DNA of 9,615 bases from Caulobacteraceae bacterium (lineage in GTDB: Bacteria > Pseudomonadota > Alphaproteobacteria > Caulobacterales > Caulobacteraceae), in assembly GCA_020852035.1 (NCBI GenBank), contig JADZBR010000033.1, forward strand, positions 1 through 9,615, given 5' to 3'. A program made the translations under genes and the position numbers. The notes below the pieces were generated by a model, which saw only the letters and a list, made by a program, of their open reading frames with translations, had not been told where the DNA came from and did no database searches. Shown here piece after piece: positions 1-7,414 of this stretch (positions are counted from its first letter, which is position 1; each line of letters opens with the position of its first letter).

Positions 1-124
1 CGAACAGGATCAGGGCGTAGCGCAGGGACTCCTGGCCCAACCTCGGGTGCAGCAGGTCGCTGGCGACGCCGATCAGCATCGGCCCCAGCCCCAGGCCGAA
101 GAGGTTGACGCAGAGCATCTTCAC
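1..124 (-). pseudogene. C-terminal remnant of an MFS transporter, 5'-truncated, runs off the window
   Basis: Read on the minus strand from about 124, the frame encodes a hydrophobic segment with VNLFGLGLGPMLIGVASDLL followed by HPRLGQESLRYALILF. This resembles the eleventh transmembrane region and the following loop of major facilitator superfamily permeases that sit beside TonB receptors in Caulobacterales and Sphingomonadales. The usual 350-plus residues before this segment are absent, because the TonB receptor gene ends only about 85 bases upstream. A GTG at 124 and an ATG at 118 are in frame, but a protein starting there would have only about two membrane helices. An ATG at 191, 17 bases after the receptor stop, opens a different frame (MTDSQASAMARPTPA) that could be the original N-terminus, which would mean a large internal deletion. 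The family assignment is from recall of the motif; the remnant status is inferred from the missing N-terminal part. Cofactors or substrate cannot be deduced. Confidence 0.6.
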
Positions 125-208
125 GGCTCGCGCCACATGCGCACATAGCCGGTGTTGGGCGCGCCATAGCCGAGGCTTGGGAGTCAGTCATGGGAACAGC
201 GGATCACG

Positions 209-3166
209 TCAGTAGCGCTTGGAAAGGGCGAACTTCACCACGCGACCGGCGCCGGAGGCGGTGAAGGGGTCGTAGTTCATGCTGAGCCGCGCGAACGGAG
301 GGCTCTCGTCGAAAAGGTTGCTGACCGAGATCGTCGCGGCGGCGTCCCAGGGCAGCTCGGTGCGGAAGGCGAGGTCGTGGGTGACGAAGGCGTCGATTCT
401 CCGACCCGCGGTGACGGTGAAGAGCTGGTTCTGCTCGTCGCGGTAGATCAGCGGGTCGAAGGTGTTCGGTCGCCGATCGTTCATCTCGCCGACGTAGTTG
501 ACCGTCCAGCGCAAGCTCATGGTGGCCGTGCTCCACTCGGCGAAGAGCGAGCCCTTCCAGTCGGCGACCGGATAGATGTTGGTCTGGTAGTTCAGGGCGC
601 CGGCGCCGTCGAAGGCGGGGGCGACCTCGACGCCGTCGATGACCGTGCGGCCGACCTTGAACTTGCTGACGTGGCTGACGCTCGCGCCCAGGGCGAGGTC
701 GCCGCCGAACACGTCGCGGAAGCGGTACTCGGCCCCGATATCGACGCCGGCGACGGTCTGGTCGGCGCCGTTGGCGTTCTTGACCAGCATGCGGGTGATG
801 GTCGCCGCGCCGCAGACGCCGCCGGTGAAGGTGAAGCGGGCGACGAGGCTGGCATAGGCCGGGTCGGCGCAGTTGTTGGCCCCGGCCGCGCCATTGGGGA
901 ACACCGCCGAGACGATGCCGCCCACCGGCTCGGTGGCGATCGGGCCTTCGAAGTCGAAGCGCCAGACGTCGACGGTCGCGCGCAAGTCGCCGGGGGTCAG
1001 GATGACGCCGACCGAATAGGTCTTGGCGGTCTCCGGCTCCAGCGCCGGGTCGCCCTGGATGTCGATGGCGCGGAATGAGCCGAGGATGCTCTGCAGCGAG
1101 GCCTGGATGTCGTCGTTGCGCTGGGTGAGCGGCGGGGCGCGGAAGGTGGTGCTGGCCGAGGCGCGGAAGGCCAGCCAGTCGGTGGCGGTGAGGCGCACGG
1201 CGGCCTTGGGGTCGAAGGTCGTGCCGGCCTGGCCGCCGTAGTCCTCATAGCGGGCGGCGAGCTGGGCCTGCAGGCGTTCGGTGATCGGCAGCTGCAGCTC
1301 GCCGAAGACCGCGGCGACCTCGCTGGAGATCTCCTGCGGCCGGCTGGCCGGGGTGAAGCCGAAGGGGCCGACAGCGGTGGCGCCCGAGCAGGTGGTGACG
1401 CCGAAGTCGGGAGTGTTGATGCAGGGGTTGACCTCGCGGTTGCGCAGGTCGCTGAAGCGGGTCTTGTGCGTGTTGCGGCGGTACTGGGCGCCGGCCGCCC
1501 AGCTGACCGGGCCGCCGGCCAGTTCGATCGGCGTCCGGCCATCCAGCACCGCGTCGACCACGAAGGTGGTGGCCGTAAGGTGCGCCTCGCCTTCCTGGAA
1601 GAACCAGCCGGTCACCTCCGGGCTGTTGGCGACCAGCGGGTTGAAGCCGGGATTGGCGACGCCTGTGGTCGGGTTGCCGGCGATCGAGTTGGAGAAGGGG
1701 TTGTAATAGAGGCAGCCGTTCTGGCCGGGGGTATTGGCGGCCCGGTTGCAGTTCGGCCCGCCGAGCCCGCGCAGGGCCAGCTGGTAGCGGTTGATCAGGG
1801 TGTCGTAGGTGGTGTTGAGGACGTCGTCCTCGCCATAGGTCGCGGCGAGGTTCCAGCCGACCGCGCCGTCGAAGGCGCGGCCCTTCAGGTCGGCCGAGAC
1901 GCGGAAGAGTTCGTACTCGCGCTTGCCCTCCGAGCCGCCGCCTTCGAACAGCGGGTTGCCGCCCAGGCCATAGGGCCGGTTGAGCAGCAGCCGCACGCCG
2001 CCGGCCGGCACGGGGCCGAGGTTGTTGGCGGCGTAGTAGGCGACCAGCCCCGGGTGCGTGGCCGGCACGAGGTAGGCGCCGGCCTGCGCCGGGTTGGCCT
2101 GGGCCTCGGCGGTGGGCGTTCCCAGCGCGGGGTAGGAGGGGGCGGTCGCCCAGTGCGGCACCTCGGTGCGGCCCCAGAGGCCTTCGAGGTGCAGGGTCGT
2201 GTCCGCGCCGAGGTCGTAGTTGAACTCGCCGTAGACCTGGTAGTGCTCCTCCTCCTCGATGAGGTTGTCGAAGGGGGTGGCCTGGGCCAGGCACGCCGGC
2301 GTGGCGGCGTTGGCGAAGCCGGCGTGGCCGCCGAGCAGGGCGCAGGCCACGTCGCGCCGCGGCTGTCCGGCCGGCGACACGCCGTTGGCGGCGAGCGGCA
2401 GGAAGCTCGACGGGTTGTTGATCGGATTCCAGCCGCCCTCGGGGTTCTCGGCGTAGGACCGGATGGCCCAATCGCGGTCACGGACCGAGAGTTCTGAGCG
2501 GTGCTGCCAGCCAGCGCTGACCAGGGCGTTCGCTCTCGCGCCGACCCAGCCATAGGTCGCCGAGAGGCCGTAGTTTCCGCCGGAGCCCTCGATGGCGGCG
2601 TAGTCGGCGTTGAGCTCCAGCCCCTCGAAGTTCTTGCGGGTGATGAAGTTGACCACCCCGGCGATAGCATCCGAGCCATAGGTGGCGGCTGCGCCGTCCT
2701 TCAGCACCTCCAGCCGGCCTATGGCGGCGATCGGCATCATGTTGGTATCGACCACGCCGCCGCCGCTCTGGGCGGCCGGGTTGACCGGCATCCGCCGCCC
2801 GTTCAGCAGCACCAGGGTGCGCTGCGGTCCGAGCCCGCGCAGGTTGACGCTGCCCGTGCCCTCGGTGGCCAGGGCGCGGCTGTCGAACTGATTGCTTTCG
2901 CCGAGCACGCCACTGCTGGCGGGAAGGGCCTTCAGGAGTTCGACCACGCTGGGCGAGCCCTGTCGGCGTAGGTCTTCGGCGGTCAGCACGTCTACCGGCA
3001 GGGCGTTGGTCTGCACCCCGCCCCCGATGTAGGAGCCGGTCACCACGACTTCCTCGACGGTGTTCCCCGCCGTGTCCCCAGATTGCGCGTGGGCGCCGGC
3101 GATTCCGACAAGCCCGGCTCCTGTGAGACCGAGCGCGGACGCGAGCAGCATCGATCGCTTGGACAT
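209..3166 (-). CDS. TonB-dependent outer-membrane receptor, large (985 aa)
   Basis: Outer-membrane active transporter that takes up a ligand using energy from TonB-ExbBD. I chose the ATG at 3166 because GGGGGGA lies just upstream of it and a signal peptide follows immediately; an upstream in-frame ATG at 3250 would add 28 polar residues before it. Residues 1-27 are a signal peptide ending AHA before Gln28. A TonB box, VEEVVVTG, is at 37-44. The plug domain carries NLRGLGPQRTLVLLNGRRM (108-126) and LKDGAAATYGSDAIAGVVNF (155-174). A long beta-barrel follows, with several loop regions containing cysteine pairs, and the protein ends with LFDESPPF (951-958) and an aromatic C-terminal Tyr. This is the large class common in Sphingomonadales and Caulobacterales, often used for organic nutrients rather than siderophores. 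It is divergent from the hydrolase operon, so it probably imports that operon's substrate (inference). No Fur-like site was seen upstream. Confidence 0.95.
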   Translation of the reverse strand: MSKRSMLLASALGLTGAGLVGIAGAHAQSGDTAGNTVEEVVVTGSYIGGGVQTNALPVDVLTAEDLRRQGSPSVVELLKALPASSGVLGESNQFDSRALATEGTGSVNLRGLGPQRTLVLLNGRRMPVNPAAQSGGGVVDTNMMPIAAIGRLEVLKDGAAATYGSDAIAGVVNFITRKNFEGLELNADYAAIEGSGGNYGLSATYGWVGARANALVSAGWQHRSELSVRDRDWAIRSYAENPEGGWNPINNPSSFLPLAANGVSPAGQPRRDVACALLGGHAGFANAATPACLAQATPFDNLIEEEEHYQVYGEFNYDLGADTTLHLEGLWGRTEVPHWATAPSYPALGTPTAEAQANPAQAGAYLVPATHPGLVAYYAANNLGPVPAGGVRLLLNRPYGLGGNPLFEGGGSEGKREYELFRVSADLKGRAFDGAVGWNLAATYGEDDVLNTTYDTLINRYQLALRGLGGPNCNRAANTPGQNGCLYYNPFSNSIAGNPTTGVANPGFNPLVANSPEVTGWFFQEGEAHLTATTFVVDAVLDGRTPIELAGGPVSWAAGAQYRRNTHKTRFSDLRNREVNPCINTPDFGVTTCSGATAVGPFGFTPASRPQEISSEVAAVFGELQLPITERLQAQLAARYEDYGGQAGTTFDPKAAVRLTATDWLAFRASASTTFRAPPLTQRNDDIQASLQSILGSFRAIDIQGDPALEPETAKTYSVGVILTPGDLRATVDVWRFDFEGPIATEPVGGIVSAVFPNGAAGANNCADPAYASLVARFTFTGGVCGAATITRMLVKNANGADQTVAGVDIGAEYRFRDVFGGDLALGASVSHVSKFKVGRTVIDGVEVAPAFDGAGALNYQTNIYPVADWKGSLFAEWSTATMSLRWTVNYVGEMNDRRPNTFDPLIYRDEQNQLFTVTAGRRIDAFVTHDLAFRTELPWDAAATISVSNLFDESPPFARLSMNYDPFTASGAGRVVKFALSKRY

Positions 3167-3307
3167 TGGTTCCCCCCGACCCCGTCGTCGTCCGCTAAAA
3201 TGCGAACCGGGGTTCAAATTCCGATTGCAGCCACCATCGCCGTGCGCCATACAACGGTCAACAGATTACAATCAATGAGCCTACGGTCCGAGGTCGGGAG
3301 GGGTGAG
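3167..3307. promoter_or_regulatory. Divergent promoter region between the TonB receptor and the hydrolase operon
   Basis: This 141-base gap separates two divergently transcribed genes and is more AT-rich in its middle (about 3195-3280) than the flanking coding DNA. It contains a short palindrome, GAACC-GG-GGTTC, at 3204-3215, about 38 bases upstream of the receptor start. TACAA occurs twice, at 3250-3254 and 3267-3271, 17 bases apart. TACAAT at 3267-3272 could be a -10 box for the rightward operon, but I see no convincing -35 at the right distance. On the minus strand TTGATT and TTGACC are candidate -35 elements for the receptor. GGGAGGGG at 3296-3303 is a strong ribosome binding site for the hydrolase. 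A shared regulator is plausible, but no regulator gene is in the window. Confidence 0.45.
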
Positions 3308-4507
3308 ATGAAGGGGGGATTGAGTGCGAAGCGCATCATCCTCGGCGCGAGCGTGGCGGCGGTGCTGGCGGCCGGGCCGGCCGGGGCTGAGGAGCCGGCG
3401 AACGATCCCAGCCTGTGGTTCAAGGTCGCCCAGCCGGCCCAGCGGACAGAGGTCTTCACCCACTACGACCGCATCTTCCCGGTCGACCGGCTAGCGCCTT
3501 CGTCGACCCCACGCGCCTATTCGCGCGACGTGCGCGCCCTCGAGCCGGTGGCCTATGCGTTCGAGGGACGCCAGGCGACGGTGGGGGACTACATGCGGCG
3601 CGCCAACGTCAACGGGATCATGGCCCTGAAGGACGGGGTGGTGGTGTTCGAGAGCTACCGCAACGGCGTGGGGCCCGACACCCAGCACTCGCTCTGGTCG
3701 GCGTCGAAGAGCTACACGGTCACCCTCCTTGGGATCGCCCTGAAGGAAGGGGCGATCAAGAGCCTGGACGACCCGGTCGAAGCCTATGCGCCGCAGTTCA
3801 AGGGCACGGCCTATGGGCCGGTCTCGCTGCGCCATGTGGCGATGATGTCGTCGGGCGTGCAGTTCTTCCACGCCAAGGGCACGCCCAACCGCAGCGACAT
3901 GTACATCGCGTTGCTTGGCGGGCGGAATCTCGACGACTTCGCCGCCTCGCTCGGCCCGCGCGTCGAGCCGGGCAGCGACTTCAACTACCTGGCCACCGAC
4001 ACCCATGTGCTCTCGGCGGCGCTGCGCGGCGCCTATGGCAAGCGCTACGTCGACATCGTGCAGGAGAAGCTCTGGACCCCGGCTGGGTTCTCCAGCGCGG
4101 CCAGCTGGTCGAAGCACGCGAAGGGCGACGCCGGGGTCTCCTTCGGCCACTGCTGCCTGCAGACGACGCTGCAGGACTTCGCTCACCTGGGGCAGCTCTA
4201 CATCGACGACCTGAAGGTGGGCGGCGAGTCGCTGACGCCGGCCGGCTGGGCCGACCTCGTCACCCATCCGAGCGCGCCGTTCCAGGAGCCGGGCGACAAG
4301 CCGCGGGGCTACGCCATGCAGTTCTGGGTGCCGGCCGGATACCAGGACGAGGCCATGGCGCTGGGCGCCTTCGGCCAGATCCTCTGGGTCGATCGCAAGC
4401 GCGGGATCGTCGTCGCCCAGATCGCCGCCAACGACGATACGCCGCCCTCGCAGGCCGAGGAGAACGCGGTGTTCCGCGCCATCGCCGACGCCGCGGCCGC
4501 CCGCTGA
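3308..4507 (+). CDS. Exported SxxK serine hydrolase, 6-aminohexanoate-dimer hydrolase / beta-lactamase fold
   Basis: A 399-residue hydrolase likely to cut an ester or amide bond by a serine acyl-enzyme mechanism. The ATG at 3308 follows GGGAGGGGTGAG; an in-frame ATG at 3275 lacks such a site and would place 11 extra residues before the signal sequence. Residues 1-27 look like a signal peptide (Lys/Arg start, Ala-rich core, ending AGA before Glu28), so the enzyme is probably periplasmic. The catalytic S131-A-S-K134 lies in LWSASKSYT, the general-base tyrosine is likely Tyr227 in FNYLATDT, and the third motif is GAFGQ at 353-357 in place of KTG or HxG. This arrangement matches serine hydrolases annotated as 6-aminohexanoate-dimer hydrolase (NylB/EstB type) more than true beta-lactamases or DD-peptidases. 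The natural substrate is unknown. It is first in the operon, 20 bases before the next gene, and divergent from the TonB receptor, which suggests it acts on the imported compound. Confidence 0.9.
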   Translation: MKGGLSAKRIILGASVAAVLAAGPAGAEEPANDPSLWFKVAQPAQRTEVFTHYDRIFPVDRLAPSSTPRAYSRDVRALEPVAYAFEGRQATVGDYMRRANVNGIMALKDGVVVFESYRNGVGPDTQHSLWSASKSYTVTLLGIALKEGAIKSLDDPVEAYAPQFKGTAYGPVSLRHVAMMSSGVQFFHAKGTPNRSDMYIALLGGRNLDDFAASLGPRVEPGSDFNYLATDTHVLSAALRGAYGKRYVDIVQEKLWTPAGFSSAASWSKHAKGDAGVSFGHCCLQTTLQDFAHLGQLYIDDLKVGGESLTPAGWADLVTHPSAPFQEPGDKPRGYAMQFWVPAGYQDEAMALGAFGQILWVDRKRGIVVAQIAANDDTPPSQAEENAVFRAIADAAAAR

Positions 4508-4527
4508 AGTCTCAAGGAAACGCCGCC

Positions 4528-5652
4528 ATGCACATCGCCGACATCGCCGCCAGCATCATCAGGATCCCCGCCAAGATGCCCTACCGCATGGGCCCGATGG
4601 AGGACGGCGGGGAGGACTATTTCGGCCTCATCGTGAAGGTCACGACCGACGAGGGCGTCGAGGGCTTCGGCGAGGTCTTCCTGACCCCCGGCTGGTACGC
4701 CCCCGACACGCCGATGGGCATGATCGGCGTCATCCAGCGCACCTTCCGGCCGGCGCTGAAGGGTGTCAGCGTGCTCGACACCGAGCGGGTCGTGGCGGTG
4801 ATGGACAAGGCTTGGGAGCTCGGCAACCTCTTCGCCAAGTCGGCGGTGGACATGTCGGTACACGACGCCGCCGCCCGCAGCCTCGGCCGGCCGGTCTGCG
4901 ACCTGATGGGCGGGCGGGTGCGCGATCGCTTCGCCCTCTCCGGCGGGGTGGGGCACGACACGCCCGACCGCATGGCGGCCACCGCCAAGGCCCTGGTCGA
5001 CCGCGGCTTCAAGACCATCAAGCTGAAGATCGGCGCCAAGACCGACCCGGACTTCGACGTGGTGCGGGTGCGCACGGTGCGCGAGGAGATCGGGCCGGAC
5101 ATCAGCCTGCGGCTCGACGGCAACGGCGTCTTCACCGTGCCGGAGGCGATCCGCCTGATCCGCCGGCTGGAGCCTTACGACCTGGAGCATGTGGAGCAGC
5201 CGGTGGCCGGCTGGGACATCGAGGGCATGGCCGAGATCCGGCAGGCCATCGACGCGCCGCTGATGGCCGACGAGTCGGTGCACAGCGTCATGGACGCCAT
5301 GCGCGTGGCCAAGGCCCGCGCGGCGGACTCGGTGAAGATCAAGATCGCCAAGACCGGCGGCTATCGCCGCAGCAAGGAGATCGCCGCCGTCTGCCGTTCG
5401 GCCGGCATCGAGGTGCTGGTGGGACAGGGGATCGGCACCAGCCTGCAGGCCCTGGCCGAGCTGCACTTCGCCTGCTCCACCGCCGCGGTGAAGCCGGCCG
5501 CCGAGTTCATCGGCTCGGACAAGCTGACCGGCGACATCCTGAAAACGCCGCTGGCCATCGAGGACGGCGATGCGGTGCTACCGGACGCGCCTGGCTGCGG
5601 CGCCGAGGTGGACGCCGAGAAGCTCGCCGCCTTCGCCATCCAGCTGAAGTAG
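4528..5652 (+). CDS. Enolase-superfamily enzyme, muconate-cycloisomerase subgroup (mandelate racemase/MLE family)
   Basis: A 374-residue cytoplasmic enzyme expected to abstract a proton next to a carboxylate and stabilise the enolate on Mg2+, giving racemisation, epimerisation, cycloisomerisation or dehydration. ATG 4528 follows AAGGAAA at 4514-4520. Residues 1-125 form the capping domain, with the conserved HDAAARSLGRPVCDLMGG stretch at 112-129. The barrel carries K165-L-K167 (the KxK motif), metal ligands Asp197, Glu223 and Asp248 (DGN, EQP and DES contexts), and Lys272 in KIAKTGG. Lysines on both faces place it in the muconate lactonizing enzyme subgroup, which includes cycloisomerases, o-succinylbenzoate synthase, N-succinyl amino acid racemases, dipeptide epimerases and hydroxyproline-betaine epimerase. 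All catalytic residues are present, so it should be active. It sits 20 bases after the hydrolase and 14 before the Fe-S protein. The exact reaction cannot be chosen from sequence; a product of the upstream hydrolase is a reasonable guess. Confidence 0.92.
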   Translation: MHIADIAASIIRIPAKMPYRMGPMEDGGEDYFGLIVKVTTDEGVEGFGEVFLTPGWYAPDTPMGMIGVIQRTFRPALKGVSVLDTERVVAVMDKAWELGNLFAKSAVDMSVHDAAARSLGRPVCDLMGGRVRDRFALSGGVGHDTPDRMAATAKALVDRGFKTIKLKIGAKTDPDFDVVRVRTVREEIGPDISLRLDGNGVFTVPEAIRLIRRLEPYDLEHVEQPVAGWDIEGMAEIRQAIDAPLMADESVHSVMDAMRVAKARAADSVKIKIAKTGGYRRSKEIAAVCRSAGIEVLVGQGIGTSLQALAELHFACSTAAVKPAAEFIGSDKLTGDILKTPLAIEDGDAVLPDAPGCGAEVDAEKLAAFAIQLK

Positions 5653-5666
5653 CCCCGGAGGAGCCC

Positions 5667-6482
5667 ATGAACGTCATCGACACGATCAAGCGCCCGCACC
5701 AGAAGTACGGCCGCGCCTGGGTCGAGAAGACCAGGAAGGCGGTCGGCGCGGACCTGATGGGCGTGCTCGCGGTGAGCCCACAGTCGCACCCGGACTTCCT
5801 CTATGGCGTGCAGGCTTTCATGCCGGGCGCCAAGGCGGCGATCATCCTGGCCGGCGAGATGGGCTCGGAGACCATCAACCTGATCAAGCCGCCGGCCAAG
5901 TACGCCGGTAAGGTGAAGACCGGGGGGCTGCTCTCGCCGCACGTGGTGCAGGTGACGGCCGAACTCGACCAGTCGGCCTATCAGCTGGCCAAGCTCCTCA
6001 AGCAGGAGGGATTCCGCACCCTCGCCCTGCCGAGCCGCGGCCTGCCGTTCCGCCCCGGTCAGATGAAGGCCGCGCTCTCCTACTGCCACATCGCCGAGGC
6101 GGCCGGCATGGGGACGGTGGGCACCCACAGCTTCCTGATCACGCCGGAGTTCGGGACCCGCGTGCGCCTGACCTGCGTGCTCACCGAGGCGCCGCTTCCC
6201 ACCACTGTGCGGGTCGACCCGGTGGACGACTGCACCCACTGCCTGGACTGCGTGAAGATCTGCCCCGTGGGCGCGATCACCTCGCCCGGGCCGGGCCGGC
6301 GCTCCGTCGTCGATGGGATGAAGTGCAAGATGTACCGCGACATGGTCGACAACTGCGGCCTCTGCCAGAAGGTCTGTAGCTACTCGACCCATCACTCGGA
6401 GATCACCGACGGCCCGCTGGTGGCCAAGGCGAATTTCCCGGGCATGCCGGCGGTCTCCTACGACCAGGTCGATCAGCCTTGA
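5667..6482 (+). CDS. QueG/reductive-dehalogenase-like protein with two 4Fe-4S clusters
   Basis: A 271-residue soluble protein; ATG 5667 follows GGAGGAG. The C-terminal part has C189-x2-C192-x2-C195-x3-C199-P, then C220-x9-C230-x2-C233-x3-C237, the two-cluster layout of epoxyqueuosine reductase QueG and reductive dehalogenases. The stretch before it (AEAAGMGTVGTHSFLITPEF, then TRVRLTCVLTEAPL) matches the part of those families that lines the cobalamin site. By family knowledge it would reduce a substrate with a corrinoid and electrons passed through the clusters; cobalamin binding is inferred, not seen directly. It is shorter than QueG (about 350 or more residues) and than respiratory dehalogenases, lacks a twin-arginine signal, so is cytoplasmic, and ends in CSYS where QueG has CPWN. 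The usual GKH is GTH. Its place in a catabolic operon argues against a tRNA queuosine role. Its stop overlaps the next gene's start (TTGA), suggesting translational coupling. Confidence 0.85.
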   Translation: MNVIDTIKRPHQKYGRAWVEKTRKAVGADLMGVLAVSPQSHPDFLYGVQAFMPGAKAAIILAGEMGSETINLIKPPAKYAGKVKTGGLLSPHVVQVTAELDQSAYQLAKLLKQEGFRTLALPSRGLPFRPGQMKAALSYCHIAEAAGMGTVGTHSFLITPEFGTRVRLTCVLTEAPLPTTVRVDPVDDCTHCLDCVKICPVGAITSPGPGRRSVVDGMKCKMYRDMVDNCGLCQKVCSYSTHHSEITDGPLVAKANFPGMPAVSYDQVDQP

Positions 6483-7393
6483 ACGTCAGCAACCAGTTCG
6501 CCGAACTGCTGGTTGAGGACGAGGCGCACCACCTGGCCTCGCGGGGCGTCCTGCGCGTGCGTGGCGAGGAGGCGCGCACGGCGCTGCAGGCGCTGCTGAC
6601 CAACGAGATCCCGCCGGAGGCGAGGGGTGCGACCTACGCCGTGGCCGTGGACGGCGGCGGGCGGGTGTACGGCGACCTGTTCGTGCTTCCGGACGACGAC
6701 GGGCTGCTTGTCGACTGCGACCGCAGCCAGGCGGCCATGTGGCTCGAGCTGATCGAGCCCAGCGCGGCCGGCCGCGTGAGGGTTGTTGACGAGTCCGAAC
6801 GCTGGCGCGTGTTCGGCCTGCTGAACAACCAGGCCCTGTTCGATGACGGGACGCCCTACATCCGCTACGCCGACCCCCGTCGCCACGAACTGGGCAGCCG
6901 GGTGCTGCGCCCCAGCGAGGCCCGCGAGAGCCTATCCTGGCGCCATGAGGGCAAGTGGCGAAGCCACGCCTATCGGTTGGGCGTTCCCGGCGTCGAGGTC
7001 TTCGATCGCGCGAAGGTCGATGTCTTCGAGGCCGAGCTGCATGCTCTCGCCGCCCTTCACCCGGCGCGTCTCGCGGCGCTGGGCCTTCCCACGCTGGAAG
7101 CGGGGCCCAGCGCCGCGCGGCGGCGCGTGCTGCCGTTCCGGGTGGAACCGTCTGGCCCAGGGGTGCCGGCCATGCTGGGCGAACCGATCCTTGGCGGCCA
7201 GGACGAGATCGGTCGGGTGGTGTCCATCCAGGGACTGTTCGGCCTCGCCTTGACCGAGCTTGCGCCCTGGCGCGCAGCGCTGGCGCAAGCCGCGCCGTTG
7301 TCCTGCGCCGGTGAGCAGGTGTTGATCGCCTGGCCGACCTGGCTCGGCCGCGAAAGCCTTGGCCGAGGCAGCCCCGCCGCCCGCGGCGCATAG
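6479..7393 (+). CDS. YgfZ/GcvT-like folate-binding-fold protein lacking the KGCYxGQE signature
   Basis: A 304-residue protein whose likely TTG start overlaps the preceding stop codon as TTGA; there is only a weak ribosome binding site, so coupling to the upstream gene is likely, and a slightly later start cannot be excluded. The N-terminal GVLRVRGEEARTALQALLTN (23-42), the YAVAVDGGGRVYGDLFVL stretch (53-70) and GLLVDCD are the usual opening of YgfZ (tRNA-modifying/Fe-S assembly factor, related to the GcvT tetrahydrofolate aminomethyltransferase). ADPRRHELGSRVL, YRLGVPGV and the tail ARRRVLPFRVE also fit. The segment that should hold the K-G-C-[YF]-x-G-Q-E motif, about residues 195-208, reads PARLAALGLPTLEA, with the flanks alignable without gaps. 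The other two forward frames do not encode the motif either, so this is not a simple frameshift. It may be a specialised paralogue that works with the neighbouring Fe-S protein, perhaps in cluster repair or a folate-linked methyl transfer (inference). Confidence 0.75.
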   Translation: MNVSNQFAELLVEDEAHHLASRGVLRVRGEEARTALQALLTNEIPPEARGATYAVAVDGGGRVYGDLFVLPDDDGLLVDCDRSQAAMWLELIEPSAAGRVRVVDESERWRVFGLLNNQALFDDGTPYIRYADPRRHELGSRVLRPSEARESLSWRHEGKWRSHAYRLGVPGVEVFDRAKVDVFEAELHALAALHPARLAALGLPTLEAGPSAARRRVLPFRVEPSGPGVPAMLGEPILGGQDEIGRVVSIQGLFGLALTELAPWRAALAQAAPLSCAGEQVLIAWPTWLGRESLGRGSPAARGA

Positions 7394-7414
7394 AGCGAGC
7401 TGTAGTCGCGCGAG

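Noticed and set aside
3203..3232. tRNA T-arm-like stretch (GGGGTTCAAATTCC followed by CCACC)
   Set aside because: No matching acceptor, D or anticodon arms are found upstream, and the T-stem needs weak G-T pairs. It is best explained by the GAACC/GGTTC palindrome and chance.
3083..3307. N-terminal extension of the hydrolase from an upstream start at 3083
   Set aside because: It would overlap the divergent receptor gene and bury the signal peptide. The ATG at 3308 has a strong ribosome binding site.
4309..5466. Long minus-strand open frame of 385 codons opposite the hydrolase and enolase-family genes
   Set aside because: It is low-complexity, rich in His, Arg, Ala and Gly, spans two unrelated genes on the other strand, and has no recognisable motif. 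It is a GC-rich antisense shadow.
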